From Streptococcus suis (GTDB taxonomy: Bacteria; Bacillota; Bacilli; Lactobacillales; Streptococcaceae), in NCBI RefSeq assembly GCF_016743335.1, contig NZ_WCJE01000001.1, positions 1 through 64,000 of the forward strand: 64,000 bases of DNA. The letters run 5' to 3'. Of this stretch, positions 28,153 through 38,182 are shown in pieces (position 1 is the stretch's first letter; each line of letters begins with the position of its first letter). The translations under genes were made by a program, and so were the position numbers. Below the pieces are notes generated by a model. It ran no database searches, was not told the origin of the DNA, and saw only the letters and a list, made by a program, of their open reading frames with translations.

Positions 28153-28965
28153 TTAGTAGTCTTCAAGAATGTCGCCGATTGGGTCATTTGAACCAGCGTT
28201 ACCACCGTTACCTGATCCGCCTTGTTTAGAGAGGTTGAGGTAAATGAAAGCAATAGCAACACCGATGGTTCCAAGTGCAATCAGTGTCAATTGGCTGATA
28301 GCTGCAAGGGCAAAACCGATTGCGAAGAATGGCCATACTTCACGAGTCGCCATCATGTTGATAACCATAGCATAACCTACGGCAACAACCATACCACCAC
28401 CGACTGCCATACCGCCTTTGAGCCATTCAGGCATTGCTTCAAGGACACCTTGAACAGCTTCAGCTGGCATTGCAAGTAGAAGAGCTGCAGGAATGGCAAT
28501 ACGCAAACCTTGAAGGAGAAGAGCGAACAAGTGGTAACGTTCTACCGCAGCGAAGTTAGCATCTTTAGCAGCCTTGTCTGCACCGTGGACCAAACCAACT
28601 GAGATAGTACGAACGATCATTGTAAGGAAAAGACCAGCTACGGCAAGAGGGATAGCAGTTGTTGTTGCAACGGCAATACCTTCTGCTGAGAAGTCGCCAC
28701 CTTTGATCATGATGATTGCAGCAGCTACAGAAGCAAGAGCAGCGTCAGGAGCAACAGCTGCACCAATGTTTGCCCAACCAAGTGCAATCATTTGTAGAGA
28801 ACCACCAAGCATAACACCTGCAGCCAAGTTACCAGTCACAAGACCGATAAGGGTACAAGCTACCAATGGTTGATGGAATTGGAATTCGTCAAGGATACCT
28901 TCAAGACCTGCGAAGAAGGCAACGATGACAACGAGAATTGCAGAAATAAGTGTAATATCTGACAT
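28153..28965 (-). CDS. manM: Mannose-type PTS component IIC
   Basis: The 270-residue protein is the polytopic IIC channel subunit. It starts MSDITLISAILVVIVAFFAGLEGILDEFQFHQP and has the typical GLVTGNLAAGVMLGGSLQMIALGWANIGAAVAPDAALAS region (about residues 40-80). It also serves as receptor for some class II bacteriocins in related bacteria. It ends with a Gly/Asn-rich tail (SKQGGSGNGGNAGS). The ribosome site AAAGGATTACAAC precedes ATG 28965. It is the middle gene of manLMN. Confidence 0.95.
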   Translation of the reverse strand: MSDITLISAILVVIVAFFAGLEGILDEFQFHQPLVACTLIGLVTGNLAAGVMLGGSLQMIALGWANIGAAVAPDAALASVAAAIIMIKGGDFSAEGIAVATTTAIPLAVAGLFLTMIVRTISVGLVHGADKAAKDANFAAVERYHLFALLLQGLRIAIPAALLLAMPAEAVQGVLEAMPEWLKGGMAVGGGMVVAVGYAMVINMMATREVWPFFAIGFALAAISQLTLIALGTIGVAIAFIYLNLSKQGGSGNGGNAGSNDPIGDILEDY

Positions 28966-28996
28966 GTTGTAATCCTTTCTATACTAACAAACCGAT

Positions 28997-29989
28997 TTAT
29001 TGAACGTTTGCCTTGTTGATAAGTTCAAACAAGTCTTTCTTCGAATCGTTTGGTACTTTACGCACATCAAATTCAACGCCAAGGTCACGCAATTTTTCAA
29101 AGGTTGCAACGTCATCTTTGTCCATTGACAATACATTGTTAACCATTGTTTTACCAGTTGAGTGAGCCATAGAACCAACGTTCAATTCTTTGATTTCTAC
29201 GCCACCTTCGATTGCTTCAAGAGCTTCTTGTGGTGTTTCAAAGAGAATCAAGGCATGTGTGTTACCAAAGCGAGGGTCTTTAGAAACCTCAATCAATTTC
29301 TTGATTGGGACAACGTTCGCTTTCACGTTACCAGGAGCAGCCTGTTTGATGAGTTGTTTGCGCAATTCATCTTTCGCAACTGTATCTGAAGCAACGATGA
29401 TACGATCTGCCTTAGAAGCAGGAGTCCAACCAGTCGCCACTTGACCGTGCAAGAGACGAGTATCGATACGAGCCAAGTTGATTTTCAACTTGCCATCTCC
29501 GATAACAGTCCCTGGAGGGATTGCACCTTGTGGAGCGGCTGGTACTGCATCAGCTACTGGAGCAGCTTCTGCGGGTTGAAGTTCTTCTGGAAGAACCTTC
29601 ACACCATCCTTGGCTTCCTTGATAATGTTTGCCGCAACTTCTTCCACGCCAGCAGCAGCGTTAATCATACGCTCTGTGTAAGCTTGGATCAGCATTGGCA
29701 AGTTTAGACCGGTGATGATAGCAAACTTACGATCTGGATTTTCACCAGCTACACGGCTTGCTTGGTTGAATGGTGAACCACTCCAAAGGTCAGCCAAAAC
29801 CAAAACTTCATCATCGGCATCGAATGCGTCCACGGCAGCATTTAGCTTAGCGTATAAATCATCTGGACCTTCACTTGGCATAAAAGTAACAACTTGTACT
29901 TTTTCTTGTTCGCCAAAGATCATTGAACCTGATTGATGAATACCAGCAGCAAATTCGCCATGACTTGCAATAATGATTCCAATACTCAT
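28997..29989 (-). CDS. manL: Mannose-type PTS component IIAB
   Basis: The cytosolic IIAB protein passes phosphate from HPr to sugar. In 330 residues it has a IIA domain with the phosphorylation histidine His10 ([12 protein letters not shown]), a Pro/Ala-rich linker (about residues 138-160) and a IIB domain with His181 in [14 protein letters not shown]. The ribosome site AGGAGGAAC precedes ATG 29989. Its promoter carries a CcpA-type site. In streptococci ManL also takes part in carbon catabolite control. Confidence 0.95.
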   Translation of the reverse strand: MSIGIIIASHGEFAAGIHQSGSMIFGEQEKVQVVTFMPSEGPDDLYAKLNAAVDAFDADDEVLVLADLWSGSPFNQASRVAGENPDRKFAIITGLNLPMLIQAYTERMINAAAGVEEVAANIIKEAKDGVKVLPEELQPAEAAPVADAVPAAPQGAIPPGTVIGDGKLKINLARIDTRLLHGQVATGWTPASKADRIIVASDTVAKDELRKQLIKQAAPGNVKANVVPIKKLIEVSKDPRFGNTHALILFETPQEALEAIEGGVEIKELNVGSMAHSTGKTMVNNVLSMDKDDVATFEKLRDLGVEFDVRKVPNDSKKDLFELINKANVQ

Positions 29990-30066
29990 TATTGTTCCTC
30001 CTAAATTTTTTCTAGTTCCTTTGAAATGTAAAACTATGAATAGGCTTACATTTTTTGAACTTGTCT

Positions 30067-30096
30067 ATTATAAAACGTTTTCAGTGCATTTGTCAA
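30067..30096 (-). promoter_or_regulatory. manL promoter with internal cre site
   Basis: On the minus strand TTGACA (30091-30096) and TATAAT (30067-30072) are consensus elements 18 bases apart. Between them lies TGAAAACGTTTT (30073-30084), which fits the core of the CcpA cre consensus. A bound CcpA would overlap RNA polymerase, so repression or tight tuning by glucose is likely. Confidence 0.75.
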
Positions 30097-30184
30097 GAGG
30101 AATTATGTTAAAAGTGCAAAATGTTTCCGAAACTTTTCATAATCGTATTTCAGAAAAGTGATAAAAATATGCAACGAATATGAC

Positions 30185-30212
30185 AAAAACCTGACAGTTT
30201 ATCAGGTTTTTT
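30185..30212. terminator. Terminator after the Cof-type phosphatase
   Basis: AACCTGA and TCAGGTT pair around CAGTTTA, with A and T runs on both sides, so it can act on either strand. It ends the minus-strand gene at 30218. Confidence 0.75.
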
Positions 30213-30217
30213 GATGT

Positions 30218-31030
30218 CTATAAAAATAGGTTTTCTAGTTCACGTGCGACACCATCTTCAAAATTAGCAAATGCTGTCAATCTGTCGGCATGTGGACGAA
30301 GTGTATCGCTACAATTTTTCATGGCATAGGCTGTTCCTGCTAGGTCTAGCATCTCAACATCGTTGTGCTCATCGCCGAAGGCAATTAAGTCGCTAGGAGT
30401 GGCTTGGTAGAGGTTAAGAACATAGCTCAGAGCGGTTGCCTTATTGACACCTTTTGCACAAGTTTCGAGGATATTTAATGGTCCTCCCCACGTATTGATT
30501 TCTAACTCATCTTTGAAATAGGCATTCATTTCTTTTGCAAGTTCATACTTATCAGTTGCACGAGTCTGCATAAGGATGGAATGAGGATCACTAGTGATTA
30601 ATTCAGGTTTGATGAGTGTATCTGGAGTAATCTGTTTAACTCCCATCAGAGCAGGATCAATCTTGTCTAAGTTCTTTTGAGTGATGTAGAATTTATTCTT
30701 GTATTCACCAGCAATAAAATCTGCCTCGAATGTTTCTTCTTCTTTTAGAAATTCGAGTAGGTATTTTTTGTCGATTAAAATATTTTGTTCCCATTGCCAT
30801 TTCTTTCCAGGGATGTGAACTAAAGAACCGTTGAAATTAATCATGGGAGTATCCAGTTCTAGTTGTTGGTAAAATTTTTCAGCCATTCGATAGGGGCGAC
30901 CTGTGGCGATAAGAACGGTGTGTCCTGCTTGGCGGACCTTCTTTATAGTTGAGATGGTATAATCAGATAATTGGCTATCATTATTGAGCAATGTGCCGTC
31001 CAAATCGATAGCTATAATTTTTTTCTTCAT
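30218..31030 (-). CDS. Cof-type HAD-IIB sugar/nucleotide phosphatase
   Basis: The 270-residue cytosolic protein is a Cof-subfamily HAD phosphatase. Motif I is IIAIDLDGTLLNNDSQLSD, motif II is VLIATGRPY, Lys in NKATALSYVL is motif III, and DLIAFGDEHNDVEMLDLAG is motif IV. Such enzymes remove phosphate from sugar phosphates or flavin precursors; the substrate cannot be read from the sequence. I chose ATG 31030 (MKKKIIAIDLDGT) because AGAAAGGA lies 12 bases before it; an ATG four codons upstream abuts that site. It is a single gene between the man operon and a divergent purine permease. Confidence 0.88.
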   Translation of the reverse strand: MKKKIIAIDLDGTLLNNDSQLSDYTISTIKKVRQAGHTVLIATGRPYRMAEKFYQQLELDTPMINFNGSLVHIPGKKWQWEQNILIDKKYLLEFLKEEETFEADFIAGEYKNKFYITQKNLDKIDPALMGVKQITPDTLIKPELITSDPHSILMQTRATDKYELAKEMNAYFKDELEINTWGGPLNILETCAKGVNKATALSYVLNLYQATPSDLIAFGDEHNDVEMLDLAGTAYAMKNCSDTLRPHADRLTAFANFEDGVARELENLFL

Positions 31031-31240
31031 ATTTAATAGCATTCCTTTCTAGATTCGTTATACTAGTTTTTAATAGTGAATAGTATTTAGGTAGTAGCTA
31101 GACTGCTGAGAAATTATTTTATGCGTCAAAGAATAGTACTTGTAGGTAGCCACATCTTGAACTAATAATTTCCAGTATAACAAAAGGAGATAATAAAAGC
31201 AAAGAAGCGATAAATTTTGTATAGATTTTTGCAAGCCTGC

Positions 31241-31355
31241 AACGTTCGGGATTTACGGATGTTTTAAGTTGAAAATCAATAAAATAATGTTTTCGAGATT
31301 AAAAAACTTGAAATTAGAATGTTTTTTGATTATAATGTTTTTATCGTTCGTAAAT
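31241..31355 (+). promoter_or_regulatory. Purine permease promoter region with PurBox-like sites
   Basis: A promoter TTGAAA (31308-31313) and TATAAT (31331-31336) has 17 bases between its elements. AACGTTCGGGATTT at 31241-31254 is, on the other strand, AAATCCCGAACGTT, close to the PurBox core CCGAAC used by PurR of lactic acid bacteria. A weaker copy (CGTTCG) lies at 31345-31350 near the start of transcription. The rest of the 343-base gap (31031-31373) shows nothing further, and no guanine or adenine riboswitch fold is evident. Confidence 0.4.
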
Positions 31356-31373
31356 TAAAGGAGAAATGAAAAA

Positions 31374-32834
31374 ATGGATCAATTTTTTAAATTGAAAGAA
31401 CAAGGAACGACTGTTTCTACGGAAATTATGGCAGGACTTACAACTTTCTTTGCCATGTCCTATATTTTGTTCGTTAACCCGAGCGTATTGAGTGTGGCAG
31501 GTATGCCAACTCAAGCAGTATTTTTAGCGACTATTATTGCGAGTGCTGTATCAACGCTTGTTATGGGATTATTTGCTAACGTACCTTACGCCTTGGCACC
31601 AGGTATGGGGTTAAATGCCTTCTTTACCTATACAGTGGTTATTGGTCTTGGTTTTACTTGGCAGGAAGCCTTGGCAATGGTTTTCCTCTGCGGTTTGTTT
31701 AACGTTTTTATCACCGTTACAAAGGTTCGTAAGAGCATTATCAAGGCGATTCCGATTAGCTTGCAACATGCCATCGGTGGAGGTATCGGGGTTTTCGTTG
31801 CCTATCTTGGTTTTAAAAATTCAAACCTGATTACTTTCCTGACTTCTGGCTCAGACATTATCACTGTCAATGGTGTTGCACCTGCTGAAGCGACAGCAGA
31901 AACTTTTTCAAATGGTGTCTTCTCTGTTTTGGCGGGAGGTGGTGTAGTCCCATCTATCTCAACATTTACAGATCCAAGCGTCCTTCTGACGGTTTTCGGA
32001 TTGCTACTAACAGCAGTACTTGTGATTAAAAATGTTCGTGGCGGTATCCTAATTGGTATCGTGGTGACTACTCTCGCAGGTATTCCTGCCGGTGTTGTAG
32101 ATGTATCATCTATCAATCTTGCTTCAAACAACATTGGGTCAGCCTTTGGTGAGTTGGGAACAACCTTCCTCGCAGCCTTTGATGGTATGGCATCACTCTT
32201 TAGCGACACTAGCCGTCTCCCGCTCGTATTAATGACTATCTTTGCCTTCAGCTTGTCAGACACCTTTGATACACTTGGTACCTTTATCGGTACAGGTCGT
32301 AAGACTGGTATTTTCTCAGAAGAAGATGAGAAAGCTCTCGAAAATGGTACAGGATTTAACTCTAAGATGGACAAGGCGCTATTTGCAGATGCGATTGGTA
32401 CCTCTATCGGTGCACTATTTGGTACTTCAAACACGACAACCTATGTGGAGTCGGCAGCGGGTATCTCAGCGGGAGGTCGTACTGGTCTGACAGCTGTTAC
32501 AACTGCCGTTCTCTTCTTGCTATCAATTTTGATTTTACCATTCATTGGAATTGTGCCAAATGCTGCAACAGCTCCAGCCTTGATTATCGTCGGTGTCATG
32601 ATGGTTTCATCCTTCCTTGATGTTGATTGGAGCCAGTTTGAAGACGCTCTTCCAGCCTTCTTTGCAGCCTTCTTCATGGCGCTTTGCTTCTCTATCTCTT
32701 ACGGTATTGCAGCAGCATTTATCTTCTATTGCCTAGTAAAAGTTTCAACTGGTAAGGCTAAAGAAATTCATCCAATCCTTTGGGGTGCTACAGCTCTATT
32801 TATTCTGAATTTCATCATTCTAGCTATCTTGTAA
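31374..32834 (+). CDS. AzgA-type purine base permease (NCS2 superfamily)
   Basis: The 486-residue membrane protein takes up purine bases, probably hypoxanthine, guanine or adenine. It has the AzgA/PbuG start MDQFFKLKEQGTTVSTEIMAGLTTFFAMSYILFVNP, the conserved PYALAPGMGLNAFFTY segment (about residues 70-85), SLSDTFDTLGTFIGTGRKTG (about 290-310) and GTSNTTTYVESAAGISAGGRTG (about 350-371). About 12 membrane segments are expected. The ribosome site AAAGGAGAAATG is good. It is a single gene ending in a terminator. The exact base transported is not determined. Confidence 0.9.
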   Translation: MDQFFKLKEQGTTVSTEIMAGLTTFFAMSYILFVNPSVLSVAGMPTQAVFLATIIASAVSTLVMGLFANVPYALAPGMGLNAFFTYTVVIGLGFTWQEALAMVFLCGLFNVFITVTKVRKSIIKAIPISLQHAIGGGIGVFVAYLGFKNSNLITFLTSGSDIITVNGVAPAEATAETFSNGVFSVLAGGGVVPSISTFTDPSVLLTVFGLLLTAVLVIKNVRGGILIGIVVTTLAGIPAGVVDVSSINLASNNIGSAFGELGTTFLAAFDGMASLFSDTSRLPLVLMTIFAFSLSDTFDTLGTFIGTGRKTGIFSEEDEKALENGTGFNSKMDKALFADAIGTSIGALFGTSNTTTYVESAAGISAGGRTGLTAVTTAVLFLLSILILPFIGIVPNAATAPALIIVGVMMVSSFLDVDWSQFEDALPAFFAAFFMALCFSISYGIAAAFIFYCLVKVSTGKAKEIHPILWGATALFILNFIILAIL

Positions 32835-32851
32835 TCTGTTTATTATCCTTG

Positions 32852-32882
32852 AACTGATCTTCATTTGAAGGTCAGTTTTTTT
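32852..32882 (+). terminator. Terminator after the purine permease
   Basis: AACTGATCTTC and GAAGGTCAGTT pair around ATTT and are followed by a run of T. Confidence 0.85.
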
Positions 32883-33151
32883 ATTTACGATTAAAATATA
32901 TGGGAATCAATGTGATTTATTCAGCAGAATGCTGTATTGAATATTGTAAATTGTAAACGGATGGAGTTTATTTTTCCATTTCATCGCTTCTCTGTCTCCT
33001 TTTAGTGCCATTTTTACTCCTTGTGACTGTATTTTAAATGGCTGTTCGTTATTGTAAGCAAGATGTCACATACCTAGACATCTGCTGGATTAATGTCATG
33101 ATGGGGTGAAAAAATTATCATGTAGTCTTTGGGAGTCACAGGGCATAGAAT
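32883..33151. other. Gap between convergent permease and metF genes
   Basis: I see no gene, promoter or repeat of note here. The sequence is AT-rich with stop codons in all frames and could be a decayed gene. With the terminators at both ends the gap is about 345 bases. Confidence 0.5.
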
Positions 33152-33178
33152 AACCCCTGAGCTTGGGCTCAGGGGAGT
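33152..33178 (-). terminator. Terminator after metF
   Basis: CCCCTGAGC and GCTCAGGGG pair around a short loop (33154-33175). The T tract on the minus strand is weak (GGTTATT). Confidence 0.6.
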
Positions 33179-33181
33179 TTT

Positions 33182-34042
33182 CTAACTATAATGTTTGAAT
33201 AGCGAATGAGTTGCTTGATGGATGGTGCGGGCCGTTTCGGCATTGTTCATGGTATAAAGATGAACACCTGCGACATCATTGGTCACTAAGTCAACAATCT
33301 GATCTACAGCATAGGCCAGACCTGCTGCGCGAAGAGATTCAGGATTGTGCTCGTATTTTTCCAAGATGGCCTTGAATTTACGAGGGAGGCGGATATTCTC
33401 ACAGGTTTTCAAGAGTCGAAGTGCCTGATTCCTGTTGATGATAGGCATAATACCTGCGATAATAGGCACTTCGATGTCTGCTAGAGAACATTTCTCCTGA
33501 AAGTTATAAAATGCTTCGTTATCGAAGAAGAGTTGAGTTACCAAGGTTGAGCAACCGGCATCAACTTTCTTTTTCAAATTTTTGATGTCTGAGACAGAAT
33601 TTGGTGATTCTGGATGTACTTCTGGATAACAGGCTCCAATAATGTCAAAATGTGGGGCTTCTTCCTTGATAAAGGAAATCAAGTCAGTTGCATATTGGAA
33701 GTCCTCTTTAGGGGGAAGACCTTCAATAATATCGCCACGAAGTGCTAAAATCTGATGCACACCAATTTCATCGAGAGAATGAAGAACGGATCGGACCTTT
33801 TCTTTTGTCAAGTAAGCAGCTGGCAAATGTGCGATAGTTGGAATATGCAATTCATTGCGAACATGGTTAGCCAACTTGACAGTCGTCTCTTCTACGTTCA
33901 AATTGTTATTGCTGCATGTAACACTGATAAAATGAGGGGCCAAACCTTGCATCTCATCGAGAGTTTGGATAATTTTTTCATTGCCTACTTCTGGTTTTGG
34001 AGGAAAAATTTCAAATGAGAGACTTGGGGTTTGACCAATCAT
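33182..34042 (-). CDS. metF: 5,10-methylenetetrahydrofolate reductase
   Basis: MetF makes 5-methyl-tetrahydrofolate, the methyl donor for MetE. The 286-residue FAD enzyme starts with SLSFEIFPPKPEVGNE, the family signature with the catalytic Glu. It has SVTCSNNN (about residue 40), ALRGDI (about 100) and VTQLFFDNEAFYNF (about 185). It follows metE by 3 bases on the same strand, so the two are one operon, and both should follow the operator before metE. Confidence 0.95.
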   Translation of the reverse strand: MIGQTPSLSFEIFPPKPEVGNEKIIQTLDEMQGLAPHFISVTCSNNNLNVEETTVKLANHVRNELHIPTIAHLPAAYLTKEKVRSVLHSLDEIGVHQILALRGDIIEGLPPKEDFQYATDLISFIKEEAPHFDIIGACYPEVHPESPNSVSDIKNLKKKVDAGCSTLVTQLFFDNEAFYNFQEKCSLADIEVPIIAGIMPIINRNQALRLLKTCENIRLPRKFKAILEKYEHNPESLRAAGLAYAVDQIVDLVTNDVAGVHLYTMNNAETARTIHQATHSLFKHYS

Positions 34043-34045
34043 AAA

Positions 34046-36295
34046 TTAGAGTTCCTTTCTGGCTGCCTTAGCTGCTTGGGTCAAGTGGATAAGGCTAGCT
34101 TTTGTTTCTGATTCGCCACGAGTCTTGAGTCCGCAGTCTGGGTTAATCCAAACTTTTTCTTTCGGTACTTTTGCAAGGATGGCTTGGATCGTGTGTGCAA
34201 TTTCATCAACGGCAGGGACACGTGGAGAGTGGATGTCATAGACACCAGGACCTACCTGAGTTTGGAAATTCTTAGCCTTGAGTTCATCTAGGATAACGAG
34301 ATTTGAACGACTGGCTTCAAAGGAGATAACGTCCGCATCCATATTGTCGATGGCAGGAATGATGTCAGTAAATTCGCTATAGCACATGTGAGTGTGAATT
34401 TGTGTATCTGGTGCAACAGTTGAGTGTACTAAACGGAAGGCAGGGATTGCCCAATCAAGATACTCGCTGTACCAGTCGCTACGACGGAGTGGTAGTTTTT
34501 CACGAAGGGCTGCTTCGTCGATTTGGATGATCTTGATACCCGCTGCTTCAAGGTTGAGAACTTCTTCCTTGATAGCAAGGGCAATTTGAAGAGTTGATTC
34601 TTTGATAGAAATATCTTCACGTGGGAATGACCAGTTGAGGATGGTTACAGGACCTGTCAACATACCTTTAACTGGTTTGTTGGTACGGCTTTGAGCGTAG
34701 CTAGACCATTTGACAGTAATTGGGTTCAAGCGTGTTACATCACCCCAGATGATTGGTGGTTTTACCCCACGCATACCGTATGATTGTACCCAACCGTTTT
34801 TACTGAAGAGGTAGCCAGACAGGTTTTCGCCGAAGTACTCTACCATGTCGTTTCGTTCAAACTCACCGTGAACTAAGACATCGAAGTCAACTTCTTCCTG
34901 CCACTTGATCCACTCATCCGTACGAGCTTCTACAAAGGCATCATACTCAGCTTCGGTAATATCTCCACGGCGGAAGGCCAAGCGTGTGCTGCGAATTTCT
35001 TTTGTTTGAGGGAAAGATCCAATCGTTGTTGTCGGAAGAAGTGGTAAGTTTAGCTTCTCGCGTTGAATGACTTCACGCTCTGCAAAGACTGGTAGACGTG
35101 TATAGTCAGCGTCTGTCAAACTTGCAAGACGATCGGCAAGCGCTGTGTCACGCCCTACACGTTCAAGGGCAAAGAGGTCTTTGTTAGCTTTGAGAGCAAC
35201 TTCGCCTTGACCGTTACGGATGGCATCCAAATCACGTAATTCGTTCAATTTTTCAACTGCAAAGGCAAAGTGGTTGAGAATTGCGGGTTCAAACTCTTCA
35301 TTTGCTGTTGTGAAAGGCACGTGAAGAAGGGAGCAAGAAGTTGTTAGGACGACATTTTCAGCTGGAATAGCATTCAAAACAGCTAGGCTCTTCTCGTAGT
35401 TGTTGCGCCAGATATTTTTACCGTTGACGATACCAGCGTAGAGCGTTTTATCAGCTGGGAAGCCTGTCGCAACAAGTGCAGCAGTTTCTTTACCTTCTAC
35501 AAAGTCAAGACCGATGGCATCAACTGGTAGGCTGGTCAATTCTGTGTAAATATCACGAACATCACCGAAGTAGGTTTGGATGAGGACTTGCAAACCTTTC
35601 TTATCTGCCAAGAGTGTTTGGTAGATACGTAGGAAAAGGGCTTTTTCTTCTGCAGTCAAGTCCTTGACCAAGCTCGGTTCGTCCAGCTGGATTTTTTCAG
35701 CACCAAGCTCTGCCAATTTCTCAAAGACTTGTCCGTAGGCAGCGACTAAGCTATCAGCGAAATCAGTAGCAGTTAAACCTTCTTCAAAATCAGTTAATTG
35801 TAAGAGTGTGAATGGACCAATCAAAACTGGACGAGTTGTGATGCCCAAGTTCTTTGCTTCTTGGAATTCATCGAAAATCTTATGACCAGCTAGTTTAATC
35901 TCTGTATCTTTTTCGATGGCAGGAACGATATAGTGGTAGTTGGTGTTGAACCATTTTTTCATGGGTCTAGCACGAACATCACCTTTTTCACCTTGATAGC
36001 CACGCGCAAGGGCAAAGTATTTTTCAAGGTCTGTCAATTCAAGCTCCTGAACAGCTTTTGGTACGATGTTGAAGAGAACAGCTGCATCCAAAACATTGTC
36101 ATAGTGGGAGAAGTCGTTGCTTGGGATTTCAGTAATGCCAGCTTCTTTGACAATAGTCCAGTGCTTGGCACGCAAGTCTTTAGCTGCCGTCAAAAGTTCT
36201 TCTTGTGGAATTTCATTTCTAAAGTATTTTTCAGTAATAAATTTTAACTCACGGTGTTCGCCGATACGTGGGAAGCCGATAATAGTAGTAGTCAT
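34046..36295 (-). CDS. metE: Cobalamin-independent methionine synthase
   Basis: MetE transfers a methyl group from 5-methyl-tetrahydropteroyl-triglutamate to homocysteine. The 749-residue protein has the duplicated barrel design: an N-terminal half starting [17 protein letters not shown] and a C-terminal half with [14 protein letters not shown]. The zinc site is formed by THMCYSEF (His and Cys about residues 640-642) and [11 protein letters not shown] (Cys near 727). The length is standard. The ribosome site TGGAGGAACAACC precedes ATG 36295. It is co-transcribed with metF and preceded by an inverted repeat shared with metQ. Confidence 0.96.
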   Translation of the reverse strand: MTTTIIGFPRIGEHRELKFITEKYFRNEIPQEELLTAAKDLRAKHWTIVKEAGITEIPSNDFSHYDNVLDAAVLFNIVPKAVQELELTDLEKYFALARGYQGEKGDVRARPMKKWFNTNYHYIVPAIEKDTEIKLAGHKIFDEFQEAKNLGITTRPVLIGPFTLLQLTDFEEGLTATDFADSLVAAYGQVFEKLAELGAEKIQLDEPSLVKDLTAEEKALFLRIYQTLLADKKGLQVLIQTYFGDVRDIYTELTSLPVDAIGLDFVEGKETAALVATGFPADKTLYAGIVNGKNIWRNNYEKSLAVLNAIPAENVVLTTSCSLLHVPFTTANEEFEPAILNHFAFAVEKLNELRDLDAIRNGQGEVALKANKDLFALERVGRDTALADRLASLTDADYTRLPVFAEREVIQREKLNLPLLPTTTIGSFPQTKEIRSTRLAFRRGDITEAEYDAFVEARTDEWIKWQEEVDFDVLVHGEFERNDMVEYFGENLSGYLFSKNGWVQSYGMRGVKPPIIWGDVTRLNPITVKWSSYAQSRTNKPVKGMLTGPVTILNWSFPREDISIKESTLQIALAIKEEVLNLEAAGIKIIQIDEAALREKLPLRRSDWYSEYLDWAIPAFRLVHSTVAPDTQIHTHMCYSEFTDIIPAIDNMDADVISFEASRSNLVILDELKAKNFQTQVGPGVYDIHSPRVPAVDEIAHTIQAILAKVPKEKVWINPDCGLKTRGESETKASLIHLTQAAKAARKEL

Positions 36296-36372
36296 GGTTG
36301 TTCCTCCAAAATATTTCTATGCTCTTATCCTAACAGAAAAAATACCACTTGTATAATTGTAAAAAATTAGAT

Positions 36373-36399
36373 GTTGTTATAGTTTTTAGTTATAACAAC
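36373..36399 (-). promoter_or_regulatory. Operator-like inverted repeat before metE
   Basis: Arms GTTGTTATA and TATAACAAC are separated by 9 bases. Inside it, GTTATAG (36376) and GTTATAAC (36389) start 13 bases apart; the metQ upstream region has GTTATAAC twice at the same 13-base spacing. This fits a LysR-type methionine regulator such as streptococcal MtaR, which is inference. The remaining gap up to 36586 is AT-rich with no further feature. Confidence 0.6.
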
Positions 36400-36586
36400 C
36401 TTGGTATGGATTTTGTGTTTAGAATGTCTACTATATAATACAACTATTTTATTTTTCAACACTTCATAATACAGAGTAGATAGTATCGCTATAGTTTTTC
36501 TTAATGAGTTGATAAATATTATATATTTGTCAAAATTTTATATCCTTGGTAGACTAGTACTACTTTTTGAAATTGGAGGAAGTTCT

Positions 36587-38158
36587 ATGAAAAAGAAGTG
36601 GCTAACAGGCTTATTATCTACAGTAGCAGTACTAACCTTGGCAGCTTGTGCTAGTAGCGGTTCATCAACTGCATCATCAAGCTCAAACTCAGTTGCCGAT
36701 TCGGAAACTTTTACTTATGCAATTAATGGAGATCCTAGTTCGACAAACCCAATCAATACTAGTGATCGTTGGGGCTTGACCTTAACTAATTTTATTTACT
36801 CTCCACTTATTCGTGTTGAAGCAGATGGTACCTATGTAAATGAATTGGCTGATTCTTATGAAGTTGCCGAAGATGGTCTAAGTATCACCGTTAAACTTCG
36901 TCAAGATGTCAAGTGGTCTGATGGGGAAAGTTTCAATGCTGATGATGTCATCTTTACTTATGAACAAAAGCTTAAAAAGGAAAATGGTGGTTCAGATGGT
37001 CTTTATATAAATGACCAACCAGTTAAGCTTGAAAAGTTGGATGATTACACGGTTAAATTCGTTCTTCCAGCTGTTTCTGCACCAGCCTTGGACAATATTG
37101 TTACGGAAACATACATTATTCCGCAACACATTTTCAAGGATGAGGCAGACTTCTCAGCAAGCCAATTGACAGCGACACCAGTGGGAACTGGTCCGTACAA
37201 GTTTGTAGAATACAAGCATGGTGAATATATCAAACTTGCTGCTAATGAGTACTACTACAAGGGAGAGGCTGAAATTGATAACCTCGTTTTGAGGATTATT
37301 GAAAGTGCTGATACGACTAAAGTAGCCTTACAAACAGGTGAAGTGGACGCGGCATTTGTCCTTCCTTCTGATATTCAAGATTTGAGTACGGATACCATCA
37401 CGACCTATGCCTATAGTGAGAATCGTGTCGGTTATCTTGGGCTCAATACTTCGACTGAAGAATTGAAGGATGTAAAAGTTCGTCAAGCCTTGCTATATGC
37501 CTTGAACAAAGAAGAGTTCAACCAAGCTGCTTACTTGGATAAAAAATACTATGAAAATCCATATTCATTCTTGCCTGTTGCCAATCCATATGTGACGGAA
37601 GATGTTGAGAAATATGAGCAGAATTTGGAAAAAGCAAAACAACTCTTAACTGAAGCAGGTGTCAGCAATCTGACTTTAAATCTTGGTTATGCAGGTTCTG
37701 ATGCAGCTCAAACTTTACAGGCTACCTTAATTCAACAACAATTGTCAGCTATTGGTGTGACAGTTGAATTGGCAGGTGGGGACTCTACAGCACTCTTTAC
37801 AGAGTTGAAAAAAGAAGGTTCAACAGCTTATGACCTTTTCTTGGGTGGCTATATTATGGGAAATGACCCTGATCAATATGCTCGCCTATTTAAAACAGGT
37901 GGAGCTTCAAACTACTTCAAATTGTCTTCAAACGAAGTGGATAGCCTCTTTGAGCAAGGAGCTGTTGAATTGGATCAAACGAAACGCGAACAAATCTATG
38001 ATGATTTGCAAGCGACACTGGCTGACCAAGCTGCTATTTATCCAATCGTAGATAACAAGAAAGTGTTGGCGGTGAACAACCGTGTGAAAAATGTAGAAGA
38101 AGCGGGTTTGATTCCAATTTATACATTTGAAGATCCGTCGAAGTTAACAATTGAATAG
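36587..38158 (+). CDS. Peptide-type ABC transporter substrate-binding lipoprotein
   Basis: The 523-residue lipoprotein binds peptide (or a similar ligand) outside the membrane. A signal peptide MKKKWLTGLLSTVAVLTLAAC ends in a lipobox whose Cys becomes lipidated, followed by a Ser/Ala-rich linker. The mature part is SBP family 5 (DppA/OppA): LADSYEVAEDGLSITVKLRQDVKWSDG near residue 90 and VRQALLYALNKEEF near 310. I chose ATG 36587 because of GGAGGAAG; a longer frame upstream lacks a ribosome site. It is the first gene of a five-gene importer. A hairpin follows it before the permease genes. Confidence 0.92.
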   Translation: MKKKWLTGLLSTVAVLTLAACASSGSSTASSSSNSVADSETFTYAINGDPSSTNPINTSDRWGLTLTNFIYSPLIRVEADGTYVNELADSYEVAEDGLSITVKLRQDVKWSDGESFNADDVIFTYEQKLKKENGGSDGLYINDQPVKLEKLDDYTVKFVLPAVSAPALDNIVTETYIIPQHIFKDEADFSASQLTATPVGTGPYKFVEYKHGEYIKLAANEYYYKGEAEIDNLVLRIIESADTTKVALQTGEVDAAFVLPSDIQDLSTDTITTYAYSENRVGYLGLNTSTEELKDVKVRQALLYALNKEEFNQAAYLDKKYYENPYSFLPVANPYVTEDVEKYEQNLEKAKQLLTEAGVSNLTLNLGYAGSDAAQTLQATLIQQQLSAIGVTVELAGGDSTALFTELKKEGSTAYDLFLGGYIMGNDPDQYARLFKTGGASNYFKLSSNEVDSLFEQGAVELDQTKREQIYDDLQATLADQAAIYPIVDNKKVLAVNNRVKNVEEAGLIPIYTFEDPSKLTIE

Positions 38159-38182
38159 TCTTTGTATGCTGGTATGACCAGC

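Noticed and set aside
31043-31373. Purine riboswitch upstream of the purine permease
   Set aside because: The conserved purine-aptamer junction and loop sequences are not present; PurBox-like sites and a normal promoter explain the region better.
36296-36586. SAM riboswitch or methionine T-box before metE
   Set aside because: There is no T-box core and no S-box or SMK-box pattern in the leader; only an operator-like inverted repeat is seen.
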